Shown here: positions 1 through 5,479 of the stretch, one piece after another
Layout of the letters: every line of letters begins with the position of its first letter
How positions within the stretch are numbered: position 1 is the first letter of the stretch
Assembly: GCA_947476515.1 (NCBI GenBank)
Contig: CANJQZ010000129.1
Location: 1-6,041 of the forward strand
Reading direction: 5' to 3'
DNA: 6,041 bases
Source: Flavobacteriales bacterium
GTDB lineage: Bacteria; Bacteroidota; Bacteroidia; Flavobacteriales_D; Crocinitomicaceae
Notes under the pieces: generated by a model
Database searches by the model: none
Told to the model about the DNA's origin: nothing
The model's input: the letters and a program-made list of their open reading frames with translations, nothing else
Position numbers and translations under genes: made by a program

Positions 1-335
1 GCTTCTTTCGAATCGAAAGCATTTTCTTCTGTCAACCATTCACTGGCTAATTTCCCTATATCTATTTTTGCAGGTGCAAAATCTCCATTAAGGATAACAC
101 TTGCTAAAGCGGTTGTTGTAAAAATATCGATGGGTTTGTTTACAACCTTTCCAGCGTAATCGTGCATATTAAGTATTTCAGATATAGTTACATCAATAAG
201 ATGATGTCTGAAAATTACAAGTTCGATTCCTTTCTCATATAAAAGTTCACCTACTTTACTTTGCAATTGCACTGCGGCTCTTTCTTGTTCAATATGTCTA
301 TTGAGTTCTTGTTCGTAATTTACTTCTAATTTCAT
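1..335 (-). CDS. gap: Glyceraldehyde-3-phosphate dehydrogenase, long flavobacterial form (N-terminal 111 residues only)
   Basis: This is a partial gene: it starts at the ATG at 335-333 and reads leftward without a stop past base 1. The 111 visible codons begin MKLEVNYEQELNRHIEQERA. They resemble the N-terminal extension that precedes the Rossmann NAD-binding domain in the roughly 480-residue GAPDH of Flavobacteriia. The signs are an amphipathic charged start, 'IELVIFRHHLIDVTISEIL' at about residues 38-55, 'HDYAGKVVNKPIDIF' at 58-72 and 'KIDIGKLASEW' at 90-100. The enzyme family oxidises glyceraldehyde 3-phosphate to 1,3-bisphosphoglycerate with NAD(P)+ in the cytoplasm. Neither the GxGRIG nucleotide-binding motif nor the catalytic cysteine lies in this window, so the call rests on recalled similarity of the extension alone. 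No Shine-Dalgarno sequence precedes the ATG. The gene lies 38 bases beyond the rpoD terminator hairpin, leaving little room for a promoter of its own. Confidence 0.72.
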   Translation of the reverse strand, partial: MKLEVNYEQELNRHIEQERAAVQLQSKVGELLYEKGIELVIFRHHLIDVTISEILNMHDYAGKVVNKPIDIFTTTALASVILNGDFAPAKIDIGKLASEWLTEENAFDSKE

Positions 336-374
336 TGGTGTTTTGTTGTTGATTGATTTCGAATTGTATAAAGC

Positions 375-411
375 AAAAAAGGCTACCGTCTTTCGTCGGT
401 AGCCTTTTTTT
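375..411 (-). terminator. Intrinsic terminator of rpoD
   Basis: The arms GGCTACCG (381-388) and CGGTAGCC (397-404) pair perfectly around an 8-base loop. The flanking A-run (375-380) and T-run (405-411) lengthen the stem and give a U-tract on either strand. The hairpin begins four bases past the rpoD stop codon (416-418), so on the minus strand it reads as a textbook Rho-independent terminator for rpoD. It could work in both directions, but no rightward gene ends here within the window. Confidence 0.93.
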
Positions 412-415
412 AGGA

Positions 416-1282
416 TTAACCTAAATAAGATTTTAATAATTTATTTCGAGAGGTATGACGGAGTCGACGAATCGCTTTTTCCTTAATTTGACGAACGCGT
501 TCGCGTGTTAAATTAAATTTAGCACCGATTTCTTCTAATGTAAGTCCATGATTCATTCCAATTCCAAAGAATAAACGAATGATCTCTCTTTCTTTATCTG
601 TTAAGGTACTTAAAGAACGCTCAATTTCTTTTTGTAAAGATTCTGCCATTAATACATGATCAGTTTTTGGGGCATCAGCATTAGCCATAACATCCATTAA
701 TGTTCCGCCATCTTCATTGGTTGATAGAGGAGCATCCATAGATACATGTCGTCCTGAAACATTCAAACTTTCTTTGATTTTGTCTTCTGGAACTTCAAGA
801 GCCTCGGCTAATTCTTCTGCTGAAGGTGGTCTTTCAAATTCTTGCTCTAAGCGAGAAAAAGCTTTATTGATTTTGTTTAATGATCCAACTTGATTTAATG
901 GAAGTCTTACAATTCTTGCTTGTTCTGCTAATGCTTGCAAAATGGATTGACGAATCCACCAAACTGCATAAGAAATGAATTTAAATCCACGCGTTTCATC
1001 AAATTTCTGAGCTGCTTTAATTAAACCTAAATTTCCTTCATTAATTAAATCGGGTAATGTAAGACCTTGGTTCTGATATTGCTTCGCTACAGACACAACG
1101 AATCTTAAATTTGCTCTTGTTAATTTCTCTAATGCTTTTTGGTCTCCAGCTCTAATTTTACGAGCTAATTCAACTTCTTGCTCTGCTGTTATTAATTCTT
1201 CTCTACCAATATCTTGTAGATATTTATCTAAAGATTGACTTTCGCGATTGGTAATTGATTTGGTTATTTTTAATTGTCTCAT
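416..1282 (-). CDS. rpoD: Primary RNA polymerase sigma factor (sigma-70 family, group 1)
   Basis: This gene encodes the housekeeping sigma factor that directs RNA polymerase to most promoters. At 288 residues it matches the short primary sigma of Bacteroidota, which lacks the region 1.1 and the large non-conserved insert of the E. coli protein. Region 1.2 is at about residues 18-43 (DKYLQDIGREELITAEQEVE). Region 2 is at about 54-128, with the core-binding 'LPDLINEGNLGLIKAAQKFD' and the -10-melting and -10-recognition segment 'FISYAVWWIRQSI'. Region 3 is at about 129-205. Region 4 is at about 215-286, with the -35-binding helix-turn-helix 'LTLEEIGAKFNLTRERVRQI' at 247-266. All regions are complete, so it is intact. 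The ATG at 1282 gives the expected N-terminus, and no Shine-Dalgarno sequence is visible. It is followed at once by a strong terminator and preceded by a 141-base gap, so it is probably a single-gene unit. Confidence 0.98.
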   Translation of the reverse strand: MRQLKITKSITNRESQSLDKYLQDIGREELITAEQEVELARKIRAGDQKALEKLTRANLRFVVSVAKQYQNQGLTLPDLINEGNLGLIKAAQKFDETRGFKFISYAVWWIRQSILQALAEQARIVRLPLNQVGSLNKINKAFSRLEQEFERPPSAEELAEALEVPEDKIKESLNVSGRHVSMDAPLSTNEDGGTLMDVMANADAPKTDHVLMAESLQKEIERSLSTLTDKEREIIRLFFGIGMNHGLTLEEIGAKFNLTRERVRQIKEKAIRRLRHTSRNKLLKSYLG

Positions 1283-1335
1283 TGACTTAAGAACATCTTT
1301 AGAAATTAATACTATTTGATCTGCTGATCTGTAGG

Positions 1336-1343
1336 CAAAGTAA
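1336..1343 (-). promoter_or_regulatory. Possible Bacteroidota-type -7 box upstream of rpoD
   Basis: On the minus strand this reads TTACTTTG, one mismatch from the Bacteroidota -7 consensus TAnnTTTG. It is preceded by a T-run and GGCG. Transcription would start near 1328, giving a leader of roughly 45 bases before the rpoD ATG. No TTG occurs at the expected -33 spacing; only a T-rich stretch lies there. Position and context are reasonable, but the match is partial. Confidence 0.4.
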
Positions 1344-1359
1344 CGCCAAAAAAAACGAT

Positions 1360-1400
1360 TTGAAAAATTTAAAAAAGAAGTTTTTCAACAATTTTTCAAC
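1360..1400. repeat. AT-rich inverted and direct repeats between degP and rpoD
   Basis: TTGAAAAATT (1360-1369) and AATTTTTCAA (1390-1399) form a 10-base inverted repeat with a 20-base spacer. TTTTTCAAC also occurs twice in direct orientation (1381-1389 and 1392-1400). The block begins about 25 bases past the degP stop on the minus strand, so it could be a weak terminator for degP. It could equally be a curved AT-rich element upstream of the rpoD promoter. The arms hold only A-T pairs apart from one G-C each, so a stable RNA hairpin is doubtful. Confidence 0.3.
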
Positions 1401-1423
1401 CATTTAAATGACTTATTAACTAC

Positions 1424-2902
1424 TTACAATCCAAAACCTTTATATTCTTTAATCCCGCTTTCAGACATAACTTCCAAAAGAACTCCTCTATTTACACTAT
1501 TCAATTTAGTCGTCAGTTCTGAAATGTTTTCAACAGGGTCATTATTGATTTTTGTAATAATTGTTCCTTCTACAAGTCCTATAGATTTTAGTTTTCCAGG
1601 CTGTAATGTCTTAATCTTGACACCATAGGAAATGTTTAGCGCTTTCTTTTCTTTATCAGTGAGTTCTATAAAAGTTGCCCCCAATGCAAAGTTCTTGGAA
1701 ATTTCTTCTTTAGTTAAGAGGGTAGTTTCTCCTTCTTTATTTCTTAAAACAAGCTCTTTTGTTTGTTCTGTTCCGTCCTTTTTACGAACTGTAAGCATTA
1801 ATTTATCTCCCGGACGGCGTTTTCCAATTTCTTCTTGAAGTTCAGCAGAGGAATTCACTTCTTTATTTCCGATTTTTAAAATCACATCTCCCTCTTTTAA
1901 TCCAGCTTTATCTGCACTTCCATCTTCAATGACTTTGGCTAAAAAGACTCCTTTTAAATTAGGTAATGCATTGCTTACTTTTATTTCTTGATTGATATCT
2001 GAAATCTGAACTCCTAAATATCCGCGTTGAACAATTCCATAATCGATGAGGTCGCGCATTACTTTTTGAACTAAGTTTACAGGAATAGCGAATGAATATC
2101 CACTATAGCTTCCGGTTTGTGATGCAATAGCCGTATTGATTCCTACCAATTCACCATTGGTGTTTACTAAAGCGCCGCCACTATTTCCGGGGTTAACTGC
2201 AGCGTCTGTTTGGATAAAGGATTCAATAGGAACTATTTCTTTTCCGCTTCTATCACTTAAAAGATTGATATTTCTTGCTTTTGCTGATACAATTCCAGCA
2301 GTTACTGTTGAAGTTAAATTAAACGGATTTCCAACCGCTAACACCCATTCTCCTATTTTTAATAGATCACTATTTCCTAATGGAATTGCCTGAAAAGGTT
2401 GGTCGGATTCAATTTTTAATACCGCAATATCGGTTGCGGGATCTGATCCAATAATTTTTGCAGTGTATTTAGAATGGTCGTTTAAAATAACCTCAATCTC
2501 ACTTGCTTCTTCAATGACATGATTATTGGTCACAATGTATCCTTCTGAAGAGATAATTACGCCTGATCCAGCACCTGCTCCAAATTGTTTGTATTCTTTT
2601 CCACCTGCACCTGGACCATAAAAAAATTCTTGAAACGGGTCTCTTTGGAAAGTCGTTCGTACTACTTTTGTTGTGACATGGACCACTGAATTAATAGTGC
2701 TCTCAGAGGCTGAAGTGAAATCTAGATTTCCAGTACCATTAGCTGTTAATCCAACAAATTGTGCTCCTGTAGTGCGGTTTCCATCAATTACTTGATCAGA
2801 TAATAAGGTGTTGGAAGAATTATACATTATAAAAGCAGCTAGAGGAATACTTCCCCCTAAAAATCCAATACCTAAAATTTTAATAAGCGATAAATATTTC
2901 AT
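1424..2902 (-). CDS. degP: DegP/HtrA-family periplasmic serine protease (Do-type, two PDZ domains)
   Basis: This is an envelope quality-control protease that degrades, and in some homologues refolds, damaged periplasmic proteins. The 492-residue length fits the DegP/DegQ group. A hydrophobic segment at about residues 8-27 serves as a signal peptide or membrane anchor. The trypsin-like domain spans about 65-285 and carries the triad His128 (TNNHV), Asp158 (DPATDIAV) and Ser241 in NPGNSGGAL. The loop at about 87-110 (RDPFQEFFYGPGAGG...) resembles the LA loop of DegP/DegQ. PDZ1 lies at about 290-385, beginning RGYLGVQI and including 'GSADKAGLKEGDVILKI'. A more divergent PDZ2 lies at about 405-488 and runs to the C-terminus. 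The protein is intact, with every catalytic residue present. The gene is divergent from dapF across 122 bases and sits upstream of rpoD on the same strand. The weak -7-like TAAACTTG at 2925-2932 is one mismatch from consensus and has no -33 TTG. DegP versus DegQ cannot be told apart here. Confidence 0.97.
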   Translation of the reverse strand: MKYLSLIKILGIGFLGGSIPLAAFIMYNSSNTLLSDQVIDGNRTTGAQFVGLTANGTGNLDFTSASESTINSVVHVTTKVVRTTFQRDPFQEFFYGPGAGGKEYKQFGAGAGSGVIISSEGYIVTNNHVIEEASEIEVILNDHSKYTAKIIGSDPATDIAVLKIESDQPFQAIPLGNSDLLKIGEWVLAVGNPFNLTSTVTAGIVSAKARNINLLSDRSGKEIVPIESFIQTDAAVNPGNSGGALVNTNGELVGINTAIASQTGSYSGYSFAIPVNLVQKVMRDLIDYGIVQRGYLGVQISDINQEIKVSNALPNLKGVFLAKVIEDGSADKAGLKEGDVILKIGNKEVNSSAELQEEIGKRRPGDKLMLTVRKKDGTEQTKELVLRNKEGETTLLTKEEISKNFALGATFIELTDKEKKALNISYGVKIKTLQPGKLKSIGLVEGTIITKINNDPVENISELTTKLNSVNRGVLLEVMSESGIKEYKGFGL

Positions 2903-3002
2903 TTTTTATAATTTTTAATAAGCACAAGTTTAATACATGATCCTTGTATTTGTTACGCTCTTGCTGTTAAAGATTGTTAAGCAGAATTAACTTGAAATGT
3001 AT

Positions 3003-3010
3003 TACTTTTG
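3003..3010 (+). promoter_or_regulatory. Candidate -7 promoter box for the dapF unit
   Basis: TACTTTTG matches the Bacteroidota -7 consensus TAnnTTTG exactly and lies 14 bases before the dapF ATG. A start site about seven bases downstream would give a leader of only around eight bases, which is short though tolerable where Shine-Dalgarno pairing is not used. The nearest upstream TTG at 2974-2976 is about 26 bases away, longer than the usual -33 spacing, so only half the promoter is supported. Confidence 0.35.
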
Positions 3011-3024
3011 AATTCAACTTATTT

Positions 3025-3831
3025 ATGGACATACCATTTTCAAAATATCAAGCGACTGGCAACGATTTTATCTTAATAGATAATATGAATGGTGACTATA
3101 GTGATTTATCCATCGCTCAAATTAGTCATTTATGCGATCGCAAATTTGGTATTGGTGCAGATGGTTGTATCTTAATTTCGAAAGCTGAAGGTCTTGACTT
3201 TTATATGGATTATTCCAATGCAGATGGAACCAAAAGTTTTTGTGGAAATGGAGCAAGAAGTAGTGTTCATTTTGCTGCTCATTTATTTCCAGGTCAAATT
3301 GATTTTAATTTTCAAGCTATTGATGGATTACATAAAGCGCAAATTAATGATGATTTAATATCGATTGATATGTCTCCTGTTGCTCCAATGCATTCTGTTT
3401 CTAAAGATCAATTAGATGCATTTAGCTTAGCGTCAGCATACACACTTCAAACGGGTTCTCCTCATTTTGTAGTCCTCCAAGAAGATTTGTCTTCAAGTAA
3501 TGTACTTACTTTAGGAAAGCAAATTAGATATTCAAATTTTTATAAAGAAAAGGGAATCAATGTGAATTTAATGAAGGTGGTTTCTCCATCATTTATTTCT
3601 ATTGCAACATACGAAAGAGGTGTTGAAGATGAAACACTTTCTTGCGGAACAGGTGCAACTGCCTGCGCTTTGCTTTATAGTCAGCTTTTTAACATAAATC
3701 AGCCGGTTCAAGTGCAAGTTAAAGGAGGAATACTTTTGGTTTCATTTGATAAGCAAGAAGACGCTTCTTTTTCAAAAGTTGTATTATCAGGTCCTGCAGT
3801 TAAAGTCTACGATGGTTCAATCACTATTTAA
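3025..3831 (+). CDS. dapF: Diaminopimelate epimerase
   Basis: DapF is a cofactor-independent cytoplasmic racemase that converts LL-diaminopimelate to meso-diaminopimelate, the cross-linking residue of peptidoglycan and the immediate precursor of lysine. At 268 residues it has the usual family length and the two-fold alpha/beta DapF architecture. The catalytic cysteine pair is present: Cys73 in SFCGNGAR and Cys207 in LSCGTGATAC. Substrate-site motifs seen are 'KYQATGNDFILID' near the N-terminus (Asn13), 'GADG' at 44-47, Asn65 in DYSNADG, and Glu197-Arg198 in YERGVEDE. The frame stays open upstream to a TTG at 2974, but the ATG at 3025 places the N-terminal strand exactly where homologues begin and is preferred. 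It heads the rightward unit, 65 bases before the acetyltransferase, with no terminator seen between them. That, together with mltG downstream, points to an envelope-biogenesis cluster. Confidence 0.97.
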   Translation: MDIPFSKYQATGNDFILIDNMNGDYSDLSIAQISHLCDRKFGIGADGCILISKAEGLDFYMDYSNADGTKSFCGNGARSSVHFAAHLFPGQIDFNFQAIDGLHKAQINDDLISIDMSPVAPMHSVSKDQLDAFSLASAYTLQTGSPHFVVLQEDLSSSNVLTLGKQIRYSNFYKEKGINVNLMKVVSPSFISIATYERGVEDETLSCGTGATACALLYSQLFNINQPVQVQVKGGILLVSFDKQEDASFSKVVLSGPAVKVYDGSITI

Positions 3832-3896
3832 AGGAATGGATTTACAGTCGCTATTGTTTTTAAATTAATTTTAGATTCTTATAAAAGTAAAATTGA

Positions 3897-4424
3897 ATGT
3901 TAAAAAGTGAAAATATTTTTCTTAGGGCTGTTGAAAGTTCAGATGCTACACAACTGTTCTTGTGGGAAAATGATGTCAACCATTGGAGAATAGCGAATAC
4001 CGAAGTTCCTTTTTCGATGCATGCGATTCATAATTTGATTGAGCAATATGCCTCCATTCGTACTTCTGGACAGTTGCGTTTAATGATTTGTTTAAATGAA
4101 TCCCAATTAGCTATTGGAGCAATTGATTTATATGATATTAACTTTAGACATGGATTTGCAACGGTAGGAGTGCTCATTGCAAAACAAGAGGATAGAAATA
4201 AAGGATTTGCCAAAGAAGCTTTTCAATTGGTAATAAAGTATGCCAAAGAGGTATTGGACTTGTACAATTTACAGTGTTTTATTCAAGCAGATAATTTGGC
4301 AAGTATTCACCTATTTGAAGCATTGAAATTTGAGAAGATTGGTTTGAGAAAGGAATGGTATAAATTTAAAAACAGTCGAATTGACGAAATAAGTTATCAG
4401 TTATGTTTAAAAAACGAAATCTAA
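3897..4424 (+). CDS. GNAT-family N-acetyltransferase (RimJ/RimL/SpeG-like)
   Basis: This gene encodes an acetyl-CoA-dependent N-acetyltransferase of 175 residues, a single GNAT domain. The N-terminal strand 'IFLRAVESSDATQL' and the 'WENDVNHWRIANTEVPFS' segment (about 23-40) are typical of the RimJ/RimL/SpeG-like subgroup. The central strands 'LAIGAIDLYDIN' and 'ATVGVLIAKQ' lead into the acetyl-CoA pyrophosphate-binding loop 'EDRNKGFAKEA' (98-108, the R/Q-x-x-G-x-G/A motif with its last Gly replaced by Ala). Asn133 in 'QADNLASIHLFEALKFEKIG' is the conserved motif-B position. The substrate cannot be read from the sequence: polyamine, protein N-terminus and antibiotic are all possible, and polyamine is favoured only by loose resemblance to SpeG. 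Its last 22 bases overlap the start of mltG in another frame, which implies joint transcription and probably coupled translation. No Shine-Dalgarno sequence precedes its ATG. Confidence 0.9.
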   Translation: MLKSENIFLRAVESSDATQLFLWENDVNHWRIANTEVPFSMHAIHNLIEQYASIRTSGQLRLMICLNESQLAIGAIDLYDINFRHGFATVGVLIAKQEDRNKGFAKEAFQLVIKYAKEVLDLYNLQCFIQADNLASIHLFEALKFEKIGLRKEWYKFKNSRIDEISYQLCLKNEI

Positions 4425-5479
4425 TTATTGGAGGAATTATCCTCTTTATTTTTGTGCTAATTGCGGTGCTTCCTACCGCTTGGATCTATCTTTCTGGCGC
4501 GAAGTCTTCCTCAAATAAGGACTTACAATTTTTCTATATTAAAAATCCGATTTCATTGTCTAATCTAGCAGCGCAATTGGAAGAACAAGGATTAATTGAT
4601 AATACAGCAGCCTTTATTTCTGTTGGTTCCTACAAAGGCCTAGACAGTACTTCCATAGCACAAGGTAAATATGCAATAGAGCCTTATACTTCATATCGGA
4701 CCTTATTAAATGGTTTTACGCTTAATTCTAATGGCAATGGTAATGCAGAAGTCGCGGTGGAGGTTACTTTTAATAATTGTATTGACTTATCGGATTTAGC
4801 TGAAAAGGTTGCAGCCTGTATTGATGTCGATAAAAATAAATTAGAATCTCTTCTTTTAGATCCAAAAACACCGCAAGAATTTGGTTTTACGGCGCAACAG
4901 TTCCCTGCGATGTTTCTTCCTAATACTTATGAATTGTATTATGATACCGATGAAGCAGCATTTTTGAATAGAATGGCGCAAGAATTTAAAAATTATTGGA
5001 CGGATTCAAGGAAGAGTCAAATGAAAAATATTGGATTAGAGTCGCCTAGTCAAGTAGTAACTTTGGCGAGTATCGTTTATTCTGAGCAATCCATTGTATC
5101 AGAGGAATGGCCTATTATAGCTGGATTGTATTTAAATCGTATCCATGATGGAATGCGTTTACAATCAGATCCAACCTTCAAATTTTGTTGGGGAGATAAG
5201 TTAAAAGGGGTTCAACGCTTATTAAATATTCACCGAGAAATAGATTGTGAATACAATACTTATAAAATTAAGGGTCTACCTCCAGGTCCCATTTGTCTTC
5301 CTTCAACGGCAGTGGTTGACGCGGTATTGAATCGTGCAAAACACGGATATTTATATATGTGTGCAAAACCTGATTATTCGCATAGACATAATTTTGCCGT
5401 TTCGGGTGATGCTCATATGAGAAACGCAAAGGTTTTTCAAACTTGGTTGGCAGGAGAACTTAAGAAAAAAGGAGCATAA
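4403..5479 (+). CDS. mltG: Endolytic murein transglycosylase MltG (YceG family)
   Basis: MltG is an inner-membrane enzyme that cleaves nascent peptidoglycan glycan strands and is thought to set their length as a terminase. The 358-residue protein has a short basic N-terminus, one membrane segment at about 7-30 and a periplasmic body. A LysM-like subdomain lies at about 42-105 and the YceG catalytic domain at about 115-355. The catalytic glutamate is Glu228 in 'LASIVYSEQS', aligned by recall with E. coli Glu218 in MASIIEKET. Other family signatures are 'GLYLNRI', 'MRLQSDPTFKF', 'YNTYKIKGLPPGPI' (285-297), and the C-terminal 'YSHRHNFAVSGDAH'. Six cysteines occur after the membrane segment (126, 139, 262, 282, 298, 320), an even number on the oxidising side. 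It overlaps the acetyltransferase by 22 bases and the next gene by one base (TAATG). No Shine-Dalgarno sequence is seen at its own start, so translation is likely coupled to the upstream gene. Confidence 0.95.
   Translation: MFKKRNLIIGGIILFIFVLIAVLPTAWIYLSGAKSSSNKDLQFFYIKNPISLSNLAAQLEEQGLIDNTAAFISVGSYKGLDSTSIAQGKYAIEPYTSYRTLLNGFTLNSNGNGNAEVAVEVTFNNCIDLSDLAEKVAACIDVDKNKLESLLLDPKTPQEFGFTAQQFPAMFLPNTYELYYDTDEAAFLNRMAQEFKNYWTDSRKSQMKNIGLESPSQVVTLASIVYSEQSIVSEEWPIIAGLYLNRIHDGMRLQSDPTFKFCWGDKLKGVQRLLNIHREIDCEYNTYKIKGLPPGPICLPSTAVVDAVLNRAKHGYLYMCAKPDYSHRHNFAVSGDAHMRNAKVFQTWLAGELKKKGA
5468..5474 (+). promoter_or_regulatory. Shine-Dalgarno-like ribosome binding site for the glycosylasparaginase gene
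   Basis: AAAGGAG ends four bases before the ATG at 5479-5481, inside the last codons of mltG. It stands out because the other starts in this window, like most in Bacteroidota, have no such sequence. The spacing is slightly short. The same bases encode the Lys-Lys-Gly tail of MltG, so coincidence is possible, but the site supports the start choice. Confidence 0.5.

Noticed and set aside
5..19. Near-perfect palindrome CTTTCGA-A-TCGAAAG
   Set aside because: It lies inside the GAPDH reading frame, where it encodes Phe-Asp-Ser-Lys. It has no T-run or partner site, so it is most likely chance.
1632..1838. Rightward open frame of 68 codons
   Set aside because: It lies wholly antisense to the intact degP gene, has no recognisable protein features and is a by-product of its codon pattern.
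2136..2393. Rightward open frame of 85 codons
   Set aside because: It is antisense to the protease domain of degP, including the region encoding the Ser241 motif, and carries no independent signal.
2974..3024. Upstream extension of dapF from a TTG start
   Set aside because: The 17 extra residues do not match the DapF N-terminus, and they overlap the likely promoter region. The ATG at 3025 gives the family's normal start.
3832..3896. Possible terminator or promoter between dapF and the acetyltransferase, with an AAATTAATTT palindrome
   Set aside because: The palindrome is short, purely A-T and has no loop. No GC-containing stem or TAnnTTTG box was found, so read-through from dapF is the simpler reading.
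4028..4213. Leftward open frame of 61 codons
   Set aside because: It is antisense to the core of the acetyltransferase gene and has no family resemblance or start context.
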